Part shown: positions 1 through 9,220 of the stretch, in pieces
Layout of the letters: every line of letters begins with the position of its first letter
How positions within the stretch are numbered: the stretch's first letter is position 1
From: an uncultured Enterobacteriaceae bacterium
GTDB taxonomy: Bacteria > Pseudomonadota > Gammaproteobacteria > Enterobacterales > Enterobacteriaceae
Assembly (NCBI GenBank): GCA_936920625.1
Contig: CAKZHC010000049.1
Location: forward strand, 19,186 to 83,185
Length of the DNA stretch: 64,000 bases
Direction: 5' to 3'
Position numbers and translations under genes: made by a program
Notes under the pieces: generated by a model
What the model saw: only the letters and a program-made list of their open reading frames with translations
Databases searched by the model: none
Told to the model about the DNA's origin: nothing

Positions 1-704
1 TAAAATTTCTGAAAATGTACCGGATATTTTTCTCCCGGAAGCCCATTTCTGGTGTATTCCCGCTTTTTTTCATCTTATCTGGTAAGAGCAAGACTATCGA
101 TCATCCTAAAAATCCTGATTACTTTGTCAATTTCCCCACATCATGATTTCTTAAATCAGGCATCCTGAACATTCGTACATTTTATCACCAGTCAGATTCA
201 CTGTTACATTATCTCCGTAATAATGACTGAGATGGTATAGGTGTTGTAAATCTCCTGTCATCTAAAAAGTGCAGTTACCCATACCAGACTTTTACCAAAT
301 CAATTTCACTTTTCAGTAATCTGCCCGGATTTTTACCAGTCACACAACATCTGGGCAGATACCGGCAACTACTTTATATTATTGTGCTTCCAGCAGAAAA
401 TCTGTGCATTTTACAACCTGAATGCGACTATATTTCCATTTTAAACAACAGGTTATGTTGTGATGCTGTTTATCATTACTTATACCTGAGTCGTTATCAA
501 TCTGGCTAAATATTCTATAAATTTTATAATTCAGTTGATTTAATATTTATTTCATATCCTATTACAACATGTTTGTCTGTCGTCCTGAAGTCTGATAGCG
601 TCAGAATGTCAAATAAACAGCCGCACCTTCACATTGTAATTCACGACCTCTGTTACTCGCAGCGGTTATGGTCATTGAATGAACAGGCTAACTGAAGACA
701 TAAC
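1..704. other. gene-free stretch downstream of recA
   Basis: No convincing coding frame is present on either strand. In most Enterobacterales recX and then alaS follow recA here on the same strand, and I could not find a recX relic. The stretch is AT-rich with many stops. The one structured element is a 12-bp inverted repeat near 319-360, listed separately. Confidence 0.6.
319..360. repeat. 12-bp inverted repeat in gene-free DNA
   Basis: The arm ATCTGCCCGGAT (319-330) and the arm ATCTGGGCAGAT (349-360) pair over 12 bp with one G-T wobble, leaving a loop of 18 bases. There is no T tract on either side, so this is not a classical terminator. No gene lies next to it. It could be the remnant of a terminator or a binding site. 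Confidence 0.5.
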
Positions 705-734
705 AAAAGCGGGCAGAGATTGCTCTCCACCCGC
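705..734 (-). terminator. rho-independent terminator of recA
   Basis: On the minus strand GCGGG pairs with CCCGC and an inner AGAG pairs with CTCT, followed by TTTTG. It lies about 60 bases after the recA stop. Because recX is absent, recA transcription probably ends here. Confidence 0.75.
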
Positions 735-793
735 ATTTTATCTGTAAAAACTTTTCTGATATCGCGACTTACTCTGTCATTTACACAGACAAA

Positions 794-1861
794 TCAAAAT
801 TCTTCATTAGCCTCGCTGGGTACATTTTCGCCAAGCACATCAGCCGCAGAATCTGGTTTTCTGCCTGAATTGTTTAATAAAAGCTCACGCAGTCTGCTTT
901 CAATATCGGCTGCAACTGCCGGATTTTCACGCAGAAATTTAATCACATTAGCTTTACCCTGACCGATCTTATCGCCGTTATAGCTGTACCAAGCACCCGC
1001 TTTCTCAATAAACTTATGTTTAACGCCCAGATCAACTATTTCACCCATAACATTAATTCCTTCACCATACATGATCTGGAATTCTGCTTGTTTAAATGGC
1101 GCAGCTACTTTATTTTTGACTACTTTAACACGGGTATCACTGCCGATAATCTCGTCACCCTCTTTAATTGCGCCAATACGACGGATATCCAGGCGAACCG
1201 AAGCATAGAATTTAAGAGCATTCCCTCCGGTTGTGGTTTCCGGATTACCAAACATCACACCAATCTTCATCCGAATTTGATTGATAAATATTAGTAATGT
1301 GTTGGACTGCTTAAGGTTACCTGCCAGCTTCCGCATCGCCTGGCTCATCATACGCGCCGCCAGCCCCATATGAGAGTCACCAATTTCACCTTCAATTTCG
1401 GCTTTAGGTGTCAGTGCTGCTACTGAGTCGACGATGATGACATCTACTGCTCCTGAACGCGCCAGTGCGTCACAGATTTCCAGTGCCTGCTCACCCGTGT
1501 CTGGTTGAGAACAAAGCAGATTATCAATATCCACGCCCAGCTTTTTGGCATAAATAGGATCCAGCGCGTGCTCAGCATCAATGAAAGCACAGGTTTTACC
1601 CTTACGCTGTGCAGCGGCGATGACTTGTAGCGTTAGTGTGGTTTTTCCAGAAGCTTCAGGGCCATATATTTCAACAATACGCCCTATTGGCAGACCGCCT
1701 GCTCCCAGTGCAACATCCAGTGATAGCGAGCCGGTAGAAATAGTTTCGACATCCATGGAGCGATCTTCACCCAAGCGCATGATGGAACCTTTACCAAACT
1801 GTTTTTCAATTTGCCCTAGTGCCGCAGCCAGTGCTTTTTGCTTATTTTCGTCAATTGCCAT
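794..1861 (-). CDS. recA: RecA recombinase
   Basis: RecA forms filaments on single-stranded DNA, carries out ATP-driven strand exchange and acts as co-protease for LexA self-cleavage in the SOS response. The 355-residue product starts MAIDENKQKALAAALGQIEK, as in E. coli (353 aa). Walker A, GPEASGKT, is at residues 67-74, and the loop motif MKIGVMFGNPETTTGG is intact. The acidic tail is kept but its sequence differs. The start has a GAGGAG ribosome site just upstream. The gene follows pncC as in E. coli, but recX does not follow it. A LexA operator overlaps the promoter. Recombination capacity appears to be kept in spite of the gene loss around it. Confidence 0.99.
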   Translation of the reverse strand: MAIDENKQKALAAALGQIEKQFGKGSIMRLGEDRSMDVETISTGSLSLDVALGAGGLPIGRIVEIYGPEASGKTTLTLQVIAAAQRKGKTCAFIDAEHALDPIYAKKLGVDIDNLLCSQPDTGEQALEICDALARSGAVDVIIVDSVAALTPKAEIEGEIGDSHMGLAARMMSQAMRKLAGNLKQSNTLLIFINQIRMKIGVMFGNPETTTGGNALKFYASVRLDIRRIGAIKEGDEIIGSDTRVKVVKNKVAAPFKQAEFQIMYGEGINVMGEIVDLGVKHKFIEKAGAWYSYNGDKIGQGKANVIKFLRENPAVAADIESRLRELLLNNSGRKPDSAADVLGENVPSEANEEF

Positions 1862-1927
1862 TTTAACTCCTCATCATGCAGGGCGAAGCACGCATATCAT
1901 GGTTTTACATCAATAAAACTGAAATTT

Positions 1928-1955
1928 ATTATACTGTATGATTATACAGTATCAA
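1928..1955 (-). promoter_or_regulatory. recA promoter with LexA (SOS) operator
   Basis: On the minus strand the -35 element TTGATA (1950-1955) and the -10 element TATAAT (1928-1933) are separated by 16 bp. Between and over them lies the near-perfect LexA palindrome TACTGTATGATTATACAGTA (1932-1951), the same layout as the E. coli recA promoter. The operator overlaps the stop codon of pncC (1942-1944). LexA bound here would block RNA polymerase directly. Confidence 0.93.
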
Positions 1956-2451
1956 AACTTTTTTCACTAATTTGTTCACGCAAAATCTGTAGCGCCCGGA
2001 ATGTCGCCTGGCGCCGAATCTGTTGTCTGTCACCATTAAACCGTTGCAGCCAAGATTTCTGATAGCCTAAAGCAGCAGCAAAACCGAACCAGACAGTTCC
2101 TACGGGCTTCTGAGCTGTACCGCCGTCAGGCCCTGCAATCCCACTAACAGATATGGCATAATTTGCCTGAGCTGCGACCAACGCACCCTGTGCCATCTCC
2201 CGGACGCAGGCTTCACTGACGGCACCATGTTGTATCAACGTTGTTGCGCTAACACCCGTCAGTGCCTTTTTGGCTGCGTCGCTGTAAGTAATGAATCCGC
2301 GGTCAAACCAAGCTGAACTGCCGGCAGTATCGGTAATCACTTTGGCAATCCAGCCACCAGTGCAGGATTCTGCAGTGGTTATGCTCGTCCCCTCCTGTTT
2401 TAACAGCTGGCCTATCTCCGCACTCAAAACAGACAATTCTTCATCACTCAT
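1942..2451 (-). CDS. pncC: Nicotinamide-nucleotide amidase PncC (CinA C-terminal domain)
   Basis: PncC deamidates nicotinamide mononucleotide to nicotinate mononucleotide in the pyridine nucleotide salvage cycle. The product is a stand-alone CinA C-terminal domain of 169 aa (E. coli 165 aa). It keeps TTAESCTGGW near residues 23-32 and SVSGIAGPDGG, which form the active site. I chose the ATG at 2451, whose sequence MSDEELSVLSAEIGQLL aligns with the E. coli start and has a GAGG site upstream. A GTG six codons earlier (2469) is less likely. The gene lies directly upstream of recA and its stop codon is inside the recA operator. Together with pncB it suggests active NAD salvage. Confidence 0.93.
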   Translation of the reverse strand: MSDEELSVLSAEIGQLLKQEGTSITTAESCTGGWIAKVITDTAGSSAWFDRGFITYSDAAKKALTGVSATTLIQHGAVSEACVREMAQGALVAAQANYAISVSGIAGPDGGTAQKPVGTVWFGFAAALGYQKSWLQRFNGDRQQIRRQATFRALQILREQISEKSFDTV

Positions 2452-3015
2452 CGCGTTTTCCTCAGGCACAGAGCATATAAAATAACATATCTGACAAACG
2501 GGATAATGGCTGGCATTATGTTTTGCGAAACCCGCTGCATATTATGATAAAACAGCTGGCTGTATAGTCTGCCGGGCAGTTATACCATCATAAAAAGTCA
2601 TGATTTGTCAGCAAACGGCTTTCGCCAGATAGTATGAACTAATATGCAGAATAGTATTCAGGGAACTACCCGCATTACTGCTCATCATGCCAGCTACAAA
2701 GAGCGCAGACTGCCAGCATCACCACAGAAGCTGTCTCGTGACAGTACATTATATGCCAGATATCTGTTAAACGACCGGCAGCCCGGTGTACTTTTTGTGG
2801 CACTCTGTGACGGATAAAATGTATTGCTGTCTGATTAAACACGTAAAAAAAGACGAGCCGTTACGCAGTATCTAATGAAATTAGGGTGTAATACATCTTA
2901 GTCATATTCTGCGGCAATGGGTTAGACGTAAACTCCTTAGAACAGGCCACGATATCAAAGGACTATCAGCAGATTGTCGCTGACGGACATACTAAGCCAC
3001 TAAGGAGTACTGACG
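2452..3015. other. gene-free junction between pncC and the prepilin peptidase gene
   Basis: This 564-bp stretch is the seam between the recA locus and the pyrD-side region. E. coli has mltB upstream of pncC, and I saw no mltB relic. A 57-codon ATG frame (2644-2817, plus strand) has no recognisable similarity and is not called. The last bases carry AAGGAG, the ribosome site of the following gene. Confidence 0.5.
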
Positions 3016-3789
3016 GTGAATAACACTATTTTTTTCTGGGTAGTATATAGCTTTCTGCCACTGAGTGCGGGAAGTTTTCTTACCGTCGTTACTTATCGTT
3101 TACCACAAATGATTTTATCACCGGCCTCAGCCTTAACGCTCTGTCAGCCGCGTTCCTGCTGCCCTTGCTGCCTGACCCCTCTTAAAGCTGTCGACCTCAT
3201 ACCATTGTTTAGCTGGCTGATGCAATGTGGGCGCTGCCGTTACTGCTTCTCTCCCATATCAGCTCGTTATCCTGTAACAGAGGTTCTCGTCTGGGTGGGT
3301 GGCGTTGCGCTGGCAGGGCTGTTTATCAATTGTAATACGCTCTTTTGCGCACTGCTGTTTTATTTATTATTACTGCCCTTAGTGATGATCGACATCAGAC
3401 ATCTGTTGCTGCCAGATGCACTGACCCTGCCACTACTCTGGAGCGGTCTTGTCATTGCGTCTCTGTCGTCAGATTCCGGGATGGCTGCCTGCCATGCCAT
3501 ACTGGGTGCTGTAGTGGGTTATACCTTACTAAGACTACTGGCCACTTTTGGGAAATACCTGAAAAAAAGAGAAGTTTTAGGGCGGGGGGATGCCAAATTA
3601 ACTGCTGCATTAGGCGCCTGGGTAGGAGTATATTCGTTATCGTATGTTCTCATCATCGCTTCGCTGGGTGCACTCAGCGGAGTGATTCTGGCCAAATTAT
3701 GCTGGCAACGGCCACTTTCACGCCCCCTGCCCTTTGGGCCATGGCTGGCTCTGGGCGGGGGTATAGTGTTTATCTCGCAGCAACTGTAG
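3016..3789 (+). CDS. Orphan prepilin peptidase (GspO/PilD family, A24)
   Basis: Prepilin peptidases are inner-membrane aspartyl proteases that cleave the leader of type IV pilins or type II secretion pseudopilins and methylate the new N-terminus. The 257-residue protein has the N-terminal motif SFLTVVTYRLP (20-30). A zinc-type tetracysteine CX2C-X21-CX2C (C49, C52, C74, C77) lies in the cytoplasmic loop. Both catalytic aspartates are present: D126 in MIDIRHLLLPD and D192 in the GRGDAK motif. Several hydrophobic helices follow. It starts at GTG with AAGGAG nine bases upstream. Its stop lies 11 bp from the convergent pyrD. No pilin, secretion ATPase or other partner gene is in the window, so its substrates must be encoded elsewhere or may be lost. 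All key residues are intact, which argues for function. Confidence 0.9.
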   Translation: MNNTIFFWVVYSFLPLSAGSFLTVVTYRLPQMILSPASALTLCQPRSCCPCCLTPLKAVDLIPLFSWLMQCGRCRYCFSPISARYPVTEVLVWVGGVALAGLFINCNTLFCALLFYLLLLPLVMIDIRHLLLPDALTLPLLWSGLVIASLSSDSGMAACHAILGAVVGYTLLRLLATFGKYLKKREVLGRGDAKLTAALGAWVGVYSLSYVLIIASLGALSGVILAKLCWQRPLSRPLPFGPWLALGGGIVFISQQL

Positions 3790-3800
3790 CGGGACAGCGT

Positions 3801-4811
3801 TCAGAGATGTGTTATAATTCTTTTTATCAGTGACGGCCCTTGATAAATAAAGCCGGAGTATATTTGAATCAGCGTCGCACCAGCTGCTATTTTTTCCCGT
3901 GCAGATACCAGCGAATCAATACCACCAACCCCTATCACTGGCAGGCGCCCCCGGAGCTCCCGGCTCAAAAAGCGGATTACCTCCGTTGATCGTGACTGTA
4001 AGGGTCGTCCACTCAGTCCACCCACTTCATTCGCATACTTCAGCCCATGAACCAGACCACGATCGAGCGTAGTATTAGTAGCAATGACACCATCAATGCC
4101 ATGACGCACAAGACTGTCGGCAATTTGCACCAGTTCTTCCCCAATAAGATCTGGCGCAATCTTGACTGCAACCGGCACGTATTTGTGGTACTTTTCAGTC
4201 AGTGCCTGCTGTTTGCTCTTTATTGCTGTTAATAAATCATCCAGCGCTTCGCCATACTGTAACGTACGCAGGTCTGGTGTATTAGGAGAGGATATATTGA
4301 CAGCAATGTAACCTGCCGAAGAGTATATTTTATCCATGCAGATTAAATAATCATCTTTGCCTTTTTCGACTGGTGTGTCTTTATTCTTACCGATATTAAT
4401 ACCCAGTATGCCATCAAAATGCGCATTTTTAATATTTTCAACCAGCTGATCGACCCCGGCATTATTGAATCCCATACGGTTGATCACTCCTTCTTCTTCC
4501 ACCAGCCGGAACAGACGGGGTTTATCATTACCTCGCTGCGGGCGCGGTGTGACAGTTCCTGCTTCAATAAAACCGAACCCCATCAATGAGAGCGCGTCAA
4601 TGCAAAGACCATCTTTATCAAGTCCGGCAGCAAGACCCAGTGGATTTTTGAAACTGAGCCCCATACAGCTGACGGGTTTGTCCGGTAGCTGCTGCTTTAT
4701 CAACGAAGCCAGAGGAGAACCAGAAATAAAACGCAACGAGTTCAACGTTAAATGGTGCGAGCGCTCTGGATCGAGCTGAAACAGCAGCTGCCGGACAAGA
4801 GAGTAGAGCAT
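3801..4811 (-). CDS. pyrD: Dihydroorotate dehydrogenase (quinone), class 2
   Basis: PyrD oxidises dihydroorotate to orotate with FMN and passes the electrons to membrane quinone, the fourth step of pyrimidine synthesis. The protein is 336 aa, the E. coli length. It has the amphipathic N-terminal quinone-binding segment MLYSLVRQLLFQLDPER, the substrate loop NRMGFNN, and the class 2 catalytic serine region NISSPNTPDLR near residue 175. I chose the ATG at 4811, which has AGGA upstream and aligns with E. coli; the frame is open a further 19 codons. The gene is convergent with the prepilin peptidase and is followed on its upstream side by a long gene desert. Confidence 0.97.
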   Translation of the reverse strand: MLYSLVRQLLFQLDPERSHHLTLNSLRFISGSPLASLIKQQLPDKPVSCMGLSFKNPLGLAAGLDKDGLCIDALSLMGFGFIEAGTVTPRPQRGNDKPRLFRLVEEEGVINRMGFNNAGVDQLVENIKNAHFDGILGINIGKNKDTPVEKGKDDYLICMDKIYSSAGYIAVNISSPNTPDLRTLQYGEALDDLLTAIKSKQQALTEKYHKYVPVAVKIAPDLIGEELVQIADSLVRHGIDGVIATNTTLDRGLVHGLKYANEVGGLSGRPLQSRSTEVIRFLSRELRGRLPVIGVGGIDSLVSAREKIAAGATLIQIYSGFIYQGPSLIKRIITHL

Positions 4812-6277
4812 CTGTTTTCCTGTAAGACCAAATACCAATCGGAATGCTATTATCCTGTATTCATCCACAAAAAGAAAACAGCCGGAGATAAAAACGGCTA
4901 GTCATGTAGTCATTTACATTCTAGTAGGTTACAGATTTCGTGCTAAACTGATATCGCCTGTCCGACCGTTGTTTTTAGATGATTTTTTCTGAAATATTTT
5001 TTGTCTGATATCATCAACAGGGTTTCTCGTTGTGACCAGACAAATTCTACGCTGTTTTACATTGTGACAAGACCGATTCAGTATTTCAGATTTTTTATTT
5101 GTTGCAACATTAGATTACTTTGATAAAAGACTAATAGTTTTAGATTATCAGTGAGCTCATCGCTATACAGACTATAATAACGCACTGCATTCGGTGACTA
5201 ATTCAGAACACCGAATTGATATTTTTACTGTAGAAGTAAACCTTATATGTCAATAACAATATTATCATAAATTTTTTCAGTGTTATTTATTTTTACCTGC
5301 GTTGATTATTTTAAATACCTTGCTTACAGAAAGAATAAAATGGAATAAGCCTAGTCTGACTGAACTGCATGGATCTTCATTTACTTCTTTTTAACAATAC
5401 CAGAAAATTTAAAACCATTGCATCATCTAATTATCTGCTGTTCGATTATAATATTATACTGTACTATTCATCAAAATTTTTAATTGAATTATTATCCTTT
5501 TTAATTAAAGAGAGACGGTTCTGATAAGGGTAAGAAAATAATTAACACTACGTCTAAAAGATTCAGGATAAAAGTAACTTACACTAATATTCTTAGAGAT
5601 AAAGGATAAATCTCTAAGATTTTTTACCACCTGTCCATGATTTTCCTGCTTATTATTTTCGAGCGATAATTTTTCGATACTTTCTGACTTAACATTCAGA
5701 ATGTCCGCAGCTGCAACCACTCTGTTGATTAATTCGATAGTAGTGTCTCTTTATTTTTTCTCTATACACTCTCTTTTTTCTCGCTGACTATTTTTTTCTC
5801 CTCTATCCTGATCCACTTAATATAAAAAATATATCTCATCATATTCATAACCATAATCCAGCAATACTTTTTCCTCTGCTTATTTACTTTTTACGGCACA
5901 GTATACATGCTTTAGTAAACATCATCAGTGCTTTCTATTTAGCATAATACTTAGCATATTTACCGGATTTAATATCTATAAGTAATTTTATAACCAGCAA
6001 TCTTAGCTAAAAAAATGACACAAATTATAAAACGTTGTCAGCAAGTTACCTCATTAGATTATAATATATGACTTATGATATTTATTATTTGAAAGCCAGT
6101 CAGAAGATAATTGCAACGAAAGCTGAAAACTAAGTGGTACAGATTAGACCGTTGACTAATGGTGCCTGCTGTCTTATCTGATGAAAATTTGCTAATGGAT
6201 TGTCCTCTGGAAGTCGTGGCGGCCGCTTTTACTGTTATGGGAAAAGCGGAATGCTGATCTTAAGAGCTTTAATAGAA
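4812..6277. other. 1.5-kb gene desert between pyrD and pepN
   Basis: This AT-rich stretch has no recognisable gene. E. coli has the ssuEADCB sulfonate operon and a fimbrial cluster between pepN and pyrD, and no relic of them could be read here. A 71-codon minus-strand frame at 5505-5720 starts with GTG, has no similarity I recognise and is not called. The desert is most simply explained as decayed DNA left after gene loss. Confidence 0.6.
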
Positions 6278-6341
6278 TGGGCACTGCCTTGTCAGAGATT
6301 CCACCACAGATATCTGAAGGTTAGCAATCAGGCAGTGCCCA
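6278..6341. repeat. Perfect 12-bp inverted repeat downstream of pepN
   Basis: TGGGCACTGCCT (6278-6289) and AGGCAGTGCCCA (6330-6341) pair perfectly over 12 bp around a 40-base loop. The loop holds a smaller TCAGA/TCTGA pair. It begins 10 bases after the pepN stop and has no T tract. It may protect or end the pepN transcript, or be a small mobile repeat. I saw only one copy in the window. Confidence 0.65.
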
Positions 6342-6350
6342 CAATTTTCA

Positions 6351-8966
6351 TCAGGTGTTTAACGCCCGGCTGATTTTCTCATAAAGATCACCTGAAAGGT
6401 TCTGGAGGTTTTGCAGTTGCTCCAGTACCTGACGCATCAGCCCCTGACGAATATTATCATAACGTTTTAACCGGATAAGTGGCTCAACAATACGTGCTGC
6501 AACCTGAGGATTGCGAGTGTTGAGATCAATCAGAACCTCCAGCAAAAACTGATAGCCACTACCATCGCGGCGATGAAATGCGGCCGGGTTAGCACTGGCA
6601 AACGCACCAATTAACGAACGGATTCGATTTGGATTGCTTAGCGAAAAAGTCCGATGCATCATCAACTGTCGCACCTGCGCCAGTACATTTGCCGCCGGGC
6701 TGGTTGCCTGCAATGTAAACCACTTATCCATTACCAGCCCATCCTGATGCCAGCGTTCTTCGAACGCCGACATTAAAGAGTCACGGCAGGGTAGCTCTGC
6801 ACAAACGGCAGCGGCCAGCGCTGCCATTGTATCGGTCATATTATCGGCCTGCTGAAATTGCCTGCTCACTTTGGTATCTGCCTCAGCTTTATTGCCAAAA
6901 GCCAGATAGTTCAGACAGATATTTTTAAGTGCCCGTTTACCAATATCCTCATGAATAATACGATACTCCTGTAGCTGACTGGCGTCATAAACTGCCAGCC
7001 ACTCATCCTCCAGCTCAGTCGCCAGCGTGCACTGCATAGCACGGCGAACCGCTGCTATAGCCTCCGGGTCGATAGTAGTAAATAGTTCAGCTATCTCATT
7101 TTCACTGGGCATCGTCAGGATCTGCGCTATCAGAGCAGGGGCGCTTTTATCATCCAGAAGCACGGTGCGAAAAGCCTCTGTCACATGAGATGGCACAGAG
7201 ATAGACTGCTGTTGCTGATAGCGGGCAACATTAAGCCTTATATGTGTTGCCAGTAAACTCTGCGCTGCATCCCAGCGCGAAAAGTCATTACGGGCATGAC
7301 GCATCAGGAAAATGAGTTGTGCATCGCTCCAGTGGTAGTCTAGTCTGACAGGTGCCGAAAACTCACGTAATAGTGACGGTACAGGCTGAGAATAGACTTC
7401 ATCAAAGACAAAATGCTGGCTTTCCTCAGTGACATTCAGTACATGGTGCAGCCTATGGCCACAGTGCTGTAGCGGAATAATCTCGCCCTCGTTGTTGTAT
7501 AATTCTATATCCAGCGGGATATGCAGCGGCAGCTTTTCAGTTTGTGCAGCCCCCGGCGGTGTCATTTGCTGAACATGCAGTGTGTATTGTTTCCGTTCAG
7601 GATCATAGCTATCACAGATAGTCAGTACGGGAGTGCCGGATTGACTGTACCAGCGGCGGAACTGAGAAAGGTCTACATTTGAGGCATCCTCCATCGCCGA
7701 AACAAAATCGTCGCAAGTAGCTGCACTGCCATCGTGACGTTCGAAATAGAGGGCCATACCCTGCTGAAAGCGCTCCTCGCCTAACAGCGTGTGCATCATG
7801 CGAATAACTTCCGCACCTTTTTCATACACTGTCAGCGTATAGAAATTATTCATTTCAATCACCTGTTCAGGACGAACAGGATGCGACATAGGGCTGGCAT
7901 CTTCTGCAAACTGAGCACTGCGCAGCACACGCACATTGTTAATGCGATTAACAGCCCGTGAACCGCGATCGGAACTAAACTCCTGGTCACGAAACACCGT
8001 CAGCCCCTCTTTCAGACTGAGCTGAAACCAGTCACGGCAGGTTACCCGATTACCAGTCCAGTTATGAAAATATTCATGGCCAATAACCGCTTCAATATTC
8101 AGATAATCTGTGTCGCTGGCTGTTTCTGCCTTTGCCAGTACATATTTGGAGTTGAAAACGCTGAGCCCCTTATTCTCCATTGCTCCCATGTTGAAAAAGT
8201 CAACTGCAACAATCATATAGATGTCGAGGTCATACTCGAGATTAAAGCGGGTCTCATCCCATGCCATGCTATTTTTAAGCGAGGCCATCGCCCAGCCTGC
8301 ACGATCAAGATTGCCCCGATCGACAAAAATCTCAAGCGCAACATCACGCCCGGAACGGGTACGGAAGCTATCTTTCAATACATCAAAATCACCCGCCACC
8401 AGCGCAAACAGATAACAGGGTTTAGGAAAGGGATCGTGCCATTTAGCCCAGTGGCGCCCGTGCTCCAGAAGACCACCGTCAATGCGATTGCCATTTGAAA
8501 GCAGGTAAGGGTAGCGATCCTTATCGGCATAAAGCACAGTGGTAAAGCGTGCCAGGATATCGGGGCGGTCAGGATAATAAGTAATATGGCGGAAACCCTC
8601 CGCTTCGCATTGAGTACAGAGCGCATCCCCGGACTGATAAAGGCCTTCAAGCGCACTGTTCTGGTCAGGATGCATAGTGTTGACAATTTTTAACGTGAAG
8701 TTTTCCGGTACCCCGTGCACCAGCATTCCACCATCCTTCAATTGATAATCCTGCCATAGCTTCCCATTAATGTGCAGTGACAACAACGTTAAAGCTTCAC
8801 CATCGAGCCATAACGCCGTGCTGTCAGCATTCAGGCGTTTGACCTTGCTGATTGCTGTAACCTGCGTCATTTGAGGGGCCAAATCAAAGGTGAGCTCAAT
8901 GTCAGTTATAGTATAATCGGGTGCGCGATAAGCATGACGATGCTTTACATCGGGCAGTTGCGTCAT
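6351..8966 (-). CDS. pepN: Aminopeptidase N
   Basis: PepN is the main broad-specificity zinc aminopeptidase of the enterobacterial cytoplasm (M1 family) and acts late in protein turnover downstream of Clp and Lon. The product is 871 aa (E. coli 870). The substrate motif GAMEN and the zinc motif HEYFH-X18-E (around residues 298-321, within HEYFHNWTGNRVTCRDWFQ and LKEGLTVF) are intact. The catalytic domain is followed by the long helical C-terminal domain, which runs through to SGDLYEKISRAL as in E. coli. It is divergent from pncB, as in E. coli, and the 254-bp gap between them must hold both promoters. Confidence 0.98.
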   Translation of the reverse strand: MTQLPDVKHRHAYRAPDYTITDIELTFDLAPQMTQVTAISKVKRLNADSTALWLDGEALTLLSLHINGKLWQDYQLKDGGMLVHGVPENFTLKIVNTMHPDQNSALEGLYQSGDALCTQCEAEGFRHITYYPDRPDILARFTTVLYADKDRYPYLLSNGNRIDGGLLEHGRHWAKWHDPFPKPCYLFALVAGDFDVLKDSFRTRSGRDVALEIFVDRGNLDRAGWAMASLKNSMAWDETRFNLEYDLDIYMIVAVDFFNMGAMENKGLSVFNSKYVLAKAETASDTDYLNIEAVIGHEYFHNWTGNRVTCRDWFQLSLKEGLTVFRDQEFSSDRGSRAVNRINNVRVLRSAQFAEDASPMSHPVRPEQVIEMNNFYTLTVYEKGAEVIRMMHTLLGEERFQQGMALYFERHDGSAATCDDFVSAMEDASNVDLSQFRRWYSQSGTPVLTICDSYDPERKQYTLHVQQMTPPGAAQTEKLPLHIPLDIELYNNEGEIIPLQHCGHRLHHVLNVTEESQHFVFDEVYSQPVPSLLREFSAPVRLDYHWSDAQLIFLMRHARNDFSRWDAAQSLLATHIRLNVARYQQQQSISVPSHVTEAFRTVLLDDKSAPALIAQILTMPSENEIAELFTTIDPEAIAAVRRAMQCTLATELEDEWLAVYDASQLQEYRIIHEDIGKRALKNICLNYLAFGNKAEADTKVSRQFQQADNMTDTMAALAAAVCAELPCRDSLMSAFEERWHQDGLVMDKWFTLQATSPAANVLAQVRQLMMHRTFSLSNPNRIRSLIGAFASANPAAFHRRDGSGYQFLLEVLIDLNTRNPQVAARIVEPLIRLKRYDNIRQGLMRQVLEQLQNLQNLSGDLYEKISRALNT

Positions 8967-9220
8967 AATTCCATCTCGTGTGTTAATTATTTTCTTTTAA
9001 TTAGTCTATTTTGGTTGCTAAAAAGTTGCCACGACAAAGTCAATATTCATGTCATAATGCGCGATTAACTGATAAACTTTCCAAAGGCACAGAATGTTCT
9101 CGACCTGAATTACAGATTTTGCTGTATTGAGTGTGTTTTTTGAAGCATCGGTTCACACTTCAACATTTTTATATCAACTCAGGACTACGCCTTTCATAGA
9201 AAGATAGCTTAACACGCATT

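Noticed and set aside
2644..2817. Plus-strand 57-codon ATG frame in the pncC to prepilin peptidase gap
   Set aside because: No ribosome site, no recognisable family, and composition that could arise by chance in this GC-richer stretch.
3345..3833. 162-codon frame overlapping the prepilin peptidase gene
   Set aside because: It lies in another frame of a gene with all family motifs intact and shows no protein-like features of its own.
5505..5720. 71-codon minus-strand frame in the pyrD-pepN desert
   Set aside because: GTG start, no ribosome site, no similarity, strongly AT-rich surroundings.
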